Shown one piece after another: positions 14,733 through 20,764 of a stretch of 25,649 nucleotides of DNA (position 1 is its first letter; each line of letters starts with the position of its first letter). The notes below the pieces were generated by a model. It saw only the letters and a list, made by a program, of their open reading frames with translations. It was not told the origin of the DNA and made no database searches. The stretch lies in the IMG/VR virus record IMGVR_UViG_3300030333_007914, positions 1 to 25,649 of that record; one strand, 5' to 3'. The stretch comes from a virus. The translations under genes and the position numbers were made by a program.

Positions 14733-16319
14733 TCACTTTATAATCCATTTATACTGATTGTATAATTTTTCAGCTTCAGTCATTTTATCAAAAATTTCAT
14801 TAGTTTTGTAGCCATGCTGGCCTTTGATTTGGGTGTTCATAGTTGTTCTTGTGGTATAGATTGCACTTACAAAAGCTTTTTGATAATTCAAATCTCTTGC
14901 ATTTGCCTGCAGTGCAGTGTCTCTTACCCAGCACGCAATGGCAAGTGCCATAATTAAATCATCATTGTAGCCTTTCATTGCTTGTGGCTTACCATTCCTC
15001 CAAATAAAAGTCTTCATCTCATTAGTTGTGCGAGAAGAATATATGGTAATTAGTTTGTTTCTAATAAACTCCTCTAATTTGGCTACGATGAGAGGACGAG
15101 TCTTCATAGAAGTGGTAAAACCAGGCACCGCTGATGTTCTTAGTTCGGCTTGATGTTGCTCAATATATTCGTGTGTAGATTTAACTGAGTGGTATACATT
15201 TGGATATTGATACTCTGAGATGAGTTTATCTAGAACCGAGTACCCAATGTTGTTATTTTCTACCACAAGCATACAACCGCCAAATTCTCTACCCACACTA
15301 TTGAGCATATTTGCAAACATATCCAATGTCGGCTTCCCTTGATACTCTCCAATAACTTCAAGTGTCTCAAGCTTGACAATATGAAACGTTGAGTAATCAG
15401 CACCATCGCCCCTTGAAACATCAGCTACTAGCAAATAATTACATGTTGGATCGAATTCTTCAAAAATCCAAAAATTTCTGTCAAAGCCTGTTCTGTATTT
15501 TGGCTCTTTGATAGTTGACAACATCCACTCCATGCATTCGGGATCGATAACAGTTTCACCAGATGTGTTGAAGTTGCATTCAAGCTCTTGAGCAATCTGC
15601 CGCTTTGACATGTTTTTAGTTTCTTTCTTGTACCATTCTTGATCTCTATCTGGATGCACATCCCACATAAGGGTTGTTAAATTAAAATTATTTGTGCCAG
15701 AGTCTGCTTCAGTGCATGTTTTGTGAAACCAATTACCCACACCATTTGGTGTAGACAGAGCAATGCAGCGTCCACCAGTTGATAGCGTTGGGTACAAACC
15801 AGTCCACAATTCTTCTAAACCATCAATGTGTGCGGCCTCGTCCAGCACCAAAAGCGACAGGGCTTCCGAACGACCAGCATCACCAGAAGTGGATGCGGCC
15901 TTGATGGATGAACCATTAGAAAGCTCAAACGATGTGCGGTTATCTACACTAATCGTGGCAATCTTTAACCAATCGGGAACATTGCGCATAATGTTCTTAA
16001 CTTTTTTAACCAAGTTACCTGCTGTCGCAAACTTGGTTGCCATAACAAGAATAGCCTTATCGCGATGGAACAACATCATCCATACAATATAGCCTGCGGT
16101 AATAGTTGAGATACCTAGCTGACGCGCTTTTAGAATAACGTTAAAGCGGTAATCATTAAAATCTTTGAGAAGGTCATCTTGGAAGTCGAAAGTGTTAAAA
16201 AGAATAAGTCCATGTAATGGGTGTGATATTCTCGCATAGTTGTTAAGAAAGTAAGACGGGTCTTTTCCACACTTAAGTATCTCTTTTACTTTTTCTTGTT
16301 TTGATAGTTGAAAACTCAT
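14733..16319 (-). CDS. 17: Large terminase subunit, T4 gp17-like
   Basis: This is the DNA packaging motor ATPase and headful nuclease. The 528 residues show an ATPase domain with the P-loop region LKARQLGIST (63-72), Walker B LLVLDE (156-161) and the coupling motif LSTP (188-191). The nuclease domain has Asp300 in LLVADVSRGDGADYS (296-310), Glu354 in VVENNNIGY and Asp453/Asp454 in KGYNDDLIMAL, the usual acidic triad. The P-loop reads RQLGIST rather than RQLGKT/S, so the usual Walker A lysine position is Ile. Substitution there occurs in other terminases, where an upstream basic residue is thought to serve. The start codon shares its A with the stop of the previous gene (TAATG), indicating translational coupling. 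T4 gp17 is longer (610), with the difference at the N-terminus. Confidence 0.93.
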   Translation of the reverse strand: MSFQLSKQEKVKEILKCGKDPSYFLNNYARISHPLHGLILFNTFDFQDDLLKDFNDYRFNVILKARQLGISTITAGYIVWMMLFHRDKAILVMATKFATAGNLVKKVKNIMRNVPDWLKIATISVDNRTSFELSNGSSIKAASTSGDAGRSEALSLLVLDEAAHIDGLEELWTGLYPTLSTGGRCIALSTPNGVGNWFHKTCTEADSGTNNFNLTTLMWDVHPDRDQEWYKKETKNMSKRQIAQELECNFNTSGETVIDPECMEWMLSTIKEPKYRTGFDRNFWIFEEFDPTCNYLLVADVSRGDGADYSTFHIVKLETLEVIGEYQGKPTLDMFANMLNSVGREFGGCMLVVENNNIGYSVLDKLISEYQYPNVYHSVKSTHEYIEQHQAELRTSAVPGFTTSMKTRPLIVAKLEEFIRNKLITIYSSRTTNEMKTFIWRNGKPQAMKGYNDDLIMALAIACWVRDTALQANARDLNYQKAFVSAIYTTRTTMNTQIKGQHGYKTNEIFDKMTEAEKLYNQYKWIIK

Positions 16320-16861
16320 TAATCATTTTTGGACTTTGGTCTCTTATCGTTTTTAGGGCGCTTGCCTAAGCCACCTTGATCGAGAAAGCTTCGCCAATTA
16401 GCCTCAAGCCTGTCCTCTGATCCTTCGCCGACCACAACAACATCATCCATGCCGCCTATTCTATAGTGGCATTTTGCCGTCACCCAGCTGCGAACTCGCG
16501 AACTGCTTTCAACGCGCATATCTGCTTCGCCTTCTTTTGTAAGGCTTACTGAATTACCTGTAATTTTTCTATACTCTTTTTTCAGGAATGACGCTATGTC
16601 TGCAATCTGCTGTTCGATGCCAGATTCAAATCCTGCTGCATAAACTTCTTTTAATTGAACTTCTGAATGATATTGAATGCACATCAGGGGACCATGAAAA
16701 GAGACGTTAAAGCCATCGATGACTCTTCTATCCAAAATTGGATCGCCCTCTTCTCTTTTAAGTCCAGCCTTGATAGCCTCGCCATCTTCTGTAAGCGCTC
16801 CATCATAAGCGTTTGCAGCTGCCTGTGAAAGTCCTTGTACTATTTCATAAACTGTTGCCAT
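16319..16861 (-). CDS. Unknown protein upstream of terminase, 180 residues
   Basis: No family recognised. The N-terminal third is helical (MATVYEIVQGLSQAAANAYD). The middle contains strands (FNVSFHGPLMCIQYHSE, about 51-67), then a helix (IEQQIADIASFLKKEYRKI, about 82-100) and further strands (RVRSWVTAKCHYRI). The C-terminus is basic and disordered (GKRPKNDKRPKSKND). There is no membrane segment and no coiled coil as long as in T4 gp16. It overlaps the zinc-ribbon-like gene by 17 bases and the terminase start by one base (TAATG). The position just before gp17 is where T4 carries the small terminase gp16, but the sequence gives no support for that. A structural or packaging accessory protein is possible. 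Confidence 0.62.
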   Translation of the reverse strand: MATVYEIVQGLSQAAANAYDGALTEDGEAIKAGLKREEGDPILDRRVIDGFNVSFHGPLMCIQYHSEVQLKEVYAAGFESGIEQQIADIASFLKKEYRKITGNSVSLTKEGEADMRVESSSRVRSWVTAKCHYRIGGMDDVVVVGEGSEDRLEANWRSFLDQGGLGKRPKNDKRPKSKND

Positions 16862-17234
16862 TATTTGGTCTCCATCCTTTTAGCCATCTTTCCTCTCTAT
16901 CCTCGACATATTTTATGTAACAAGTATTGCAACAATCAAATTTGACAAGGCAAACATCATCCAAAGATATCTTCGGGAAAGACCCGCAGACAGGACAACT
17001 TTTTAAAGATTCTCTATTAAGTAGTTTTTTTGAGATCTTAATACCATTAACATCTACTTTTTCTTGCCACTCATCGTTTTTACGTTGTTTCTTGTAAAAC
17101 TGCTTAGATTGTTCAAGATATTCTTTTTCTTTATTCTCGTTCCAGTTACCCTTCGGATTTTGAATCGCCTCTTTGCCGTACTTCTCTGCAATGGCTTTTT
17201 CTATCGCTGCAATTTTATTTGGATCATCGCTCAT
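16845..17234 (-). CDS. Small zinc-ribbon-like protein, 129 residues
   Basis: The start at 17234 (MSDDPNKIAAIEKAIAEKYG) lies inside the last codons of the upstream gene; the frame continues further upstream, but that part would overlap the neighbour for no gain. The N-terminal half is a charged helical region (NWNENKEKEYLEQSKQFYKK). The C-terminal third has two Cys pairs, SCPVCGSF (about 79-86) and CCNTCYIKY (about 101-109), spaced as in a zinc ribbon, followed by WLKGWRPNN. Such modules bind nucleic acid or proteins. The target is unknown. It overlaps the next gene by 17 bases. A role in DNA packaging is conceivable because the terminase is two genes downstream, but this is not shown. Confidence 0.65.
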   Translation of the reverse strand: MSDDPNKIAAIEKAIAEKYGKEAIQNPKGNWNENKEKEYLEQSKQFYKKQRKNDEWQEKVDVNGIKISKKLLNRESLKSCPVCGSFPKISLDDVCLVKFDCCNTCYIKYVEDREERWLKGWRPNNGNSL

Positions 17235-17640
17235 TAAACATCCTATAGGCAGCATATGTTGTTGCAATTCCTGCAGCAACACCACCCGCAAACCACCATA
17301 ACTTATTATCTGGCGATTGGTTTAGCATTGCCTCTTGCAGGGCGGCGATTTCAATGTCTTTTTGTTCGATGCGTAAATCATATTCGCGAGTCAGAGCGTC
17401 TAAACGAATTTGAAAGTTTTGACGTTCAAGGTGAAACTCTGTGGCTTGAACATCTAGTTGATACTCAATCTCTAGGTCGCAACCCATTCTATATTCTTCA
17501 GGCATAACTAACAGCTCAGCAATGCCGCGCTTATTGAACAAAACACCCTCAAAGGGTGCTGGTTCGTTTTCACCAAGAATAGTAAACTGCGCCGGCTCTG
17601 CGTAAGCCAGCGTAGATAATAACAATGCTTTAAGGAACAT
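17224..17640 (-). CDS. Signal-peptide, coiled-coil and C-terminal membrane protein
   Basis: This 138-residue protein has an N-terminal signal-like sequence, MFLKALLLSTLAYA, with a plausible cleavage before Glu15 (AYA-E). A small domain follows, including APFEGVLFNKRGIAELL (about 28-44). Next comes a helical region rich in Glu, Gln and Arg (about 55-105), likely a coiled coil. The C-terminal WWFAGGVAAGIATTYAAY (about 114-131) is probably a membrane anchor with a short basic tail. There is no Cys lipobox, so it is not a standard o-spanin lipoprotein. It overlaps the spanin-like gene by 11 bases and follows a holin-like gene, so a role in the envelope stage of lysis is likely. I cannot assign a family name. 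Confidence 0.65.
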   Translation of the reverse strand: MFLKALLLSTLAYAEPAQFTILGENEPAPFEGVLFNKRGIAELLVMPEEYRMGCDLEIEYQLDVQATEFHLERQNFQIRLDALTREYDLRIEQKDIEIAALQEAMLNQSPDNKLWWFAGGVAAGIATTYAAYRMFNER

Positions 17641-18040
17641 ACTGAAATCCGAATGTATCTGTTACTTGTTCTGCGAGTTCTTCTTTGTTTTCTGTGAACT
17701 GTCTGCGGTTGTCGATCGTTGTCTCAATTTCAACAATTCGTTCTTCAACCACCACCTCAATTTGATCTCTTTCGCGGTCATATTCTCTCTCCAATAATTC
17801 TAGTGCATCACGATAGGTTTGCAATGCGTGTTCTTTTCTTTCTAATTCTTCTGCGTGAATTTCTTGCAAGCCATCGATTTGATTTTGAAGAGATTGTTGA
17901 CTAGCTTCATAGGTATTCTCAAGTTGTTTATAATCATAACGCATTTTTCCAATAACTGCAAGCAAAAGAATAATAATTGTTATTTCTTTCCAGTTTTTCT
18001 TTATCAACCCGAGAACCTTAAGCCAGTCAACTTTAATCAT
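17630..18040 (-). CDS. i-spanin-like membrane protein (Rz-type), 136 residues
   Basis: It has one N-terminal membrane segment (ITIIILLLAVIG, about 20-31) preceded by basic residues. A long coiled-coil domain rich in Glu, Arg and Gln follows (about 37-110), and the tail ends TDTFGFQYVP. This is the layout of inner-membrane spanins, which span the periplasm and help disrupt the outer membrane after endolysin acts. ATG at 18040 is favoured over GTG at 18043, because AAGGAG sits four bases before the ATG. That ATG shares its A with the holin-like stop (TGATG). The partner may be the following gene product, whose start overlaps this stop by 11 bases. No endolysin is seen in the window. Confidence 0.7.
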   Translation of the reverse strand: MIKVDWLKVLGLIKKNWKEITIIILLLAVIGKMRYDYKQLENTYEASQQSLQNQIDGLQEIHAEELERKEHALQTYRDALELLEREYDRERDQIEVVVEERIVEIETTIDNRRQFTENKEELAEQVTDTFGFQYVP

Positions 18041-18231
18041 CACACTCCTTTCATTCTAGCGATGCCGTCAATAATAGCTTGACCACCAATGTAGATGGCC
18101 GAAATCATAACCCAATCGCCAGATGTTAAATCAGAAAACGCCAACAGACCTGTTGCCGTCAACCAAACCATAAACTTGCGAGAAATTGCTTTCTCTACTA
18201 ATCTATCTAATTTTCCTTGTACATATTCCAT
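18040..18231 (-). CDS. Holin-like small membrane protein, 63 residues
   Basis: A short protein with two likely membrane segments, FMVWLTATGLLAF (about 20-32) and DWVMISAIYIGGQAIIDGI (about 39-57). They are separated by a short SDLTSG turn, with a basic N-terminal region and a basic C-terminus. Size and topology fit a class II-type holin, which makes the inner-membrane lesion that starts lysis. AAGGA is seven bases before ATG. It precedes and is coupled to the spanin-like gene, which supports a lysis cassette. Many other small phage membrane proteins share this topology, so the name rests on context. Confidence 0.62.
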   Translation of the reverse strand: MEYVQGKLDRLVEKAISRKFMVWLTATGLLAFSDLTSGDWVMISAIYIGGQAIIDGIARMKGV

Positions 18232-18234
18232 TGT

Positions 18235-18690
18235 TTAATCCTTTTTTTTCATTGGGCCTTTGCATAGCTCCTCAGCCTCTTGTTGAGAAAGACCTTCGGG
18301 TCTCTCATCAGCGTCTGCGTCTTTCATCGCACACATGTATCTTCTTTGTTTTTCAGAGTAAACTTCATTAAGTTCCTCTTTAATAATTCTTTCTAAGTCT
18401 TCTTCAAAGCCAATTTTTGGACGATCTCCATAAGCTCCGCCGGCTTGATAGTCTGTAGGAAAATCTTCTTCTGCCGGCTCTTGCATACCGGCCTGTCTTT
18501 CGGCTTCTCCTTCAAGAGAGCCCTCGCCATACATTTGATTAAAGGCGTCTCCAAATATGTCAGATGTTGCTTCTGGATCCATGCCTTGCAGCATAGCAGC
18601 GATGGCTGGTGCAGCTATTTCCGGGGATAGCTCTTCTTTGATAACTTCCTCAGTTATAATTTGTCGTAATCTTTTAATAGAGATCTTCAT
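18235..18690 (-). CDS. Tagged small protein with EKQRRYMCAM module, 151 residues
   Basis: It begins MKISIKRLRQIITEEVIKEE, a variant of the N-terminal tag also seen at 18925, 20764 and 24383. The middle is acidic and Gly/Ala/Met-rich (PEIAAPAIAAMLQGMDPEA). A second tag-like helix, FEEDLERIIKEELNEVYSE (about 94-112), follows inside the protein. After it comes EKQRRYMCAMKDADADERPE and a C-terminal GLSQQEAEELCKGPMKKK. This end resembles small phage/bacterial modules of the form 'SxxQQRFMGM...', whose function is unknown. AGGAG lies seven bases before ATG and overlaps the stop of the previous gene. It may be an internal head protein with two targeting helices, or a fusion of two tagged units. Confidence 0.6.
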   Translation of the reverse strand: MKISIKRLRQIITEEVIKEELSPEIAAPAIAAMLQGMDPEATSDIFGDAFNQMYGEGSLEGEAERQAGMQEPAEEDFPTDYQAGGAYGDRPKIGFEEDLERIIKEELNEVYSEKQRRYMCAMKDADADERPEGLSQQEAEELCKGPMKKKD

Positions 18691-18700
18691 TAATTAACTC

Positions 18701-18925
18701 CTAGTCTGCTGTCAATAAAGCCGCTACTGCCTGAGACAGAACCAGAGGATCTAAACCGGATGGCTCGGCCAACGTCTCAATTTCAGCCCTAACTTTATTA
18801 GCAATACCCTCTGCTGCTTTTGGAACATCAGTAATAGCTGCCATAATTTCTTCACCTTCATCGGCTTCAAACATTTCAATCTCTTCTAAAATAATTTGTT
18901 TAAGTTGTGTTTTTGTTATTTTCAT
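18701..18925 (-). CDS. Tagged small acidic protein, 74 residues
   Basis: It starts MKITKTQLKQIILEEIEMFE, the same tag as the gene at 20764, with only two base differences in the first 12 codons. The body is short, acidic and predicted helical (DVPKAAEGIANKVRAEIETL, then PLVLSQAVAALLTAD). There is no membrane segment, Cys or catalytic motif. It lies between the 114-residue Cys-bearing gene (two-base gap) and the double-tagged gene. Because tag and body have different histories, the tag is probably a localisation or assembly signal and the body the cargo. What the body does is unknown. Confidence 0.62.
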   Translation of the reverse strand: MKITKTQLKQIILEEIEMFEADEGEEIMAAITDVPKAAEGIANKVRAEIETLAEPSGLDPLVLSQAVAALLTAD

Positions 18926-18927
18926 TA

Positions 18928-19272
18928 TTAGGTTACCTTTTTAATTTTCTTAGCAATATTTGGGTGCTGTTCTTTAAACTTTGCCACTACCTCCGACATG
19001 CTAACCTCGGCGCAATCACAATCACACCATTCATCAAACGTTGTTTGAATATTATACTTTTCAATAATATAATCACTAATGGCGGCATCTTTTAACATTT
19101 GGCTAAACATTTCAGAACACGTATCGTTTTCCACTAAAACCTCAACAGGGGCTGGAATTCTTTCGACAATAATTTCCTCGATAACATCCCGCTCAGAAAC
19201 CTCAATTTGTTCTGTATGTGGAGCAGAAAATTTGCTTACTAGCCAGTTCCATAATTTTAATAACCAATTCAT
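18928..19272 (-). CDS. Unknown protein, 114 residues, aromatic N-terminus
   Basis: I start at ATG 19272 (MNWLLKLWNWLVSKFSAPHT) because AAGGA, overlapping the FtsZ-like stop codon, lies eight bases upstream; the frame extends further back only within the FtsZ-like gene. The first 15 residues are a Trp/Leu-rich amphipathic or membrane-associated helix. An acidic, Val/Ile-rich segment follows (RDVIEEIIVERIPAPVEVLV). The second half is helical with a Cys cluster (WCDCDCAEVSM, about 87-97) and a basic end (AKKIKKVT). The Cys group could bind a metal. No family recognised. The immediate position after the FtsZ-like gene raises the possibility of a membrane anchor or partner for it, which is conjecture. 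Confidence 0.58.
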   Translation of the reverse strand: MNWLLKLWNWLVSKFSAPHTEQIEVSERDVIEEIIVERIPAPVEVLVENDTCSEMFSQMLKDAAISDYIIEKYNIQTTFDEWCDCDCAEVSMSEVVAKFKEQHPNIAKKIKKVT

Positions 19273-19283
19273 TTTATTATTCC

Positions 19284-20423
19284 TTATGTCGCTAATCCAT
19301 TCATACTTAGTATCGCAATCAATCCAGGCACATTCTTTCGCACATAAACGCCAGAGAATAGTGTCTCGCATCGACCACCGACATAAGCGATTGCCGACTC
19401 AATGTTTTTACTGACTCTTGGATCTGCCACCATTTCCTCAGAAGCCACCAAGATTAGGGAGCCGGCGGCGGCCTTGCCTTTAGGTGGCGGGCAAGCAGAC
19501 CTATTCATACAGTTGTGAAGAATCACCGATCCAAGCTTTCCAGTATTTGGATCTTTTATCATGGTTGAGCCGAGAAAAGCTCTCCCGTCATTGCTCAAGC
19601 ATGTTTCCAAATCCTTGCTATCGAAAGATTGAATCGGTGAATCTTCTGTGGAGAGTTTTAACACCTGAGCGAATGACTTAGCAAATTGTGTGTTGGCGAC
19701 AGGGTACATACCAAGCATACCAATTCTGCCGCGAAGTAAGCGTGTGGAGCGCTCGTTATCAAGAATGATGTGCGGATGCTTGGCTACGTCATTAGCCAGC
19801 GTTAACGCATTGCGAGCGATTGTGGGGTTAAGGTTTTCTTGTGCTGTTGGCCAAGAAACAATGTAAACGACCTGTCCCGAAGCTTGGACGGAACGCAGGT
19901 AGCGATCAAACACAGGCTGTAGCGCAGTCACAGAACTTCCAGTTCCGCCACCGCCGCCAGCTAAAACAAACAGCCAGTCAACCTTTCCAAGTTTAATGCG
20001 CAGTGCGTCTTCAACGACAGCGCCGTTCTGCGACAAGATTTCCTTGCCGTATTCAGTATTCTTTCCAATGCCATCGCTGTCGGGAATAAGAACAACGTGA
20101 TCTTCTTCAACGTTCTTTGGGATGTCCTTGCCTGTGGTGTTCACAAGCAGCGTCTTATTAAAGCCAAGCTCAATAAAAGCGTTAGCCATTTTATTGCCTC
20201 CACCGCCGACACCAACAAAGCCAACGTTCAGGGAGGAAGGAGCAGTGTTTTCTGGGAGGAGATCTTCATCAGAGTATTCCATCTGTAATCCAAAGTCCTC
20301 AACCATTCCGAAATCTTCTGCTGCGACTTCTTCGTGATAGCTGTCTTTCTCCTGATTAAAGGAGGGTGGTGGTTCTGCGGGAGGCAGAAAATCAAATTCA
20401 TTATCGTTGTCTTTATTGCTCAT
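19284..20423 (-). CDS. FtsZ/tubulin-superfamily GTPase, 379 residues
   Basis: A polymer-forming GTPase by family. A disordered acidic N-terminus of about 64 residues precedes the GTPase core. Conserved elements appear in order: T1 loop GFVGVGGGGNKMANAF (68-83), T4 glycine loop LAGGGGGTGSS (154-164), and the T7 catalytic loop with Asp268 and Asp271 in SFDSKDLETCLSNDGRAFLG (266-285). The T7 loop aligns with the bacterial FtsZ D-x-x-D-V-x-T-x-M-S-x-x-G-x-A-x-x-G pattern. The intact T7 aspartates suggest that it can hydrolyse GTP. It starts by ATGA overlap with the tagged 114-residue gene, so the two are co-translated. Jumbo-phage PhuZ and phage/plasmid TubZ are known relatives, but the glycine and T7 motifs here look closer to FtsZ. 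Plausible roles are positioning phage DNA or heads, or interference with host division. Neither is shown. Confidence 0.87.
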   Translation of the reverse strand: MSNKDNDNEFDFLPPAEPPPSFNQEKDSYHEEVAAEDFGMVEDFGLQMEYSDEDLLPENTAPSSLNVGFVGVGGGGNKMANAFIELGFNKTLLVNTTGKDIPKNVEEDHVVLIPDSDGIGKNTEYGKEILSQNGAVVEDALRIKLGKVDWLFVLAGGGGGTGSSVTALQPVFDRYLRSVQASGQVVYIVSWPTAQENLNPTIARNALTLANDVAKHPHIILDNERSTRLLRGRIGMLGMYPVANTQFAKSFAQVLKLSTEDSPIQSFDSKDLETCLSNDGRAFLGSTMIKDPNTGKLGSVILHNCMNRSACPPPKGKAAAGSLILVASEEMVADPRVSKNIESAIAYVGGRCETLFSGVYVRKNVPGLIAILSMNGLAT

Positions 20424-20764
20424 TGCTGCTCCATTTCTAGTTCTTCGATAGCTTGATCGAGAAGTCTATTTTGTCTTTCATCTCCGGGAACTGCTGAAAC
20501 TCTCATACCCATATCTCTCATGATGTTCTTAATCATATCAATATATTCTCTATCAGGATCTCTCTCAGCTTGGCGTTTTTCAGCTTCTTCTCTTTCCGCA
20601 TCAGTCATTGAGCTTCCATAGCTTCTTTTCGGCTTCTTCCTATAAGGAGATGCAATCTCAGGCTCGCCTTCTGGGTCAAAGACGGCGCCATAATCGTGGC
20701 GCCCATGTGCCTCCTCAAGCTCTTCCTTAATAATCTGTTTAAGTTGTGTTTTTGTGATTTTCAT
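20420..20764 (-). CDS. Tagged small protein coupled to the FtsZ-like gene, 114 residues
   Basis: It begins MKITKTQLKQIIKEELEEAH, the archetypal form of the tag in this window. A basic, Pro/Tyr-rich linker follows (EIASPYRKKPKRSYGSSM, about 36-53), then a charged helix (DAEREEAEKRQAERDPDREY) and a helical C-terminus ending EELEMEQQ. There is no membrane segment or enzyme motif. Its ATG shares an A with the stop of the Mre11-Rad50 fusion gene (TAATG), and its TGA overlaps the FtsZ-like ATG (ATGA), making a tightly coupled three-gene block. It could be a partner of the FtsZ-like GTPase or an internal head protein. I cannot choose between them. Confidence 0.65.
   Translation of the reverse strand: MKITKTQLKQIIKEELEEAHGRHDYGAVFDPEGEPEIASPYRKKPKRSYGSSMTDAEREEAEKRQAERDPDREYIDMIKNIMRDMGMRVSAVPGDERQNRLLDQAIEELEMEQQ

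Noticed and set aside
16319-16861. Small terminase (gp16) identity for the gene before gp17.
   Set aside because: Only position supports it; no helix-turn-helix or long coiled coil is seen.
17224-17640. Classical o-spanin (Rz1 lipoprotein).
   Set aside because: No Cys after the signal peptide, and the C-terminus is hydrophobic, unlike Rz1.
19680-19705. A segment N-T-Q-F-A-K in the FtsZ-like protein resembles the T7 loop N-V-D-F-A-D with both catalytic Asp lost.
   Set aside because: A better alignment lies about 20 residues later (SFDSKDLETCLSNDGRAFLG), which keeps D-x-x-D and the following G-R-A-x-x-G, so the T7 loop appears intact.
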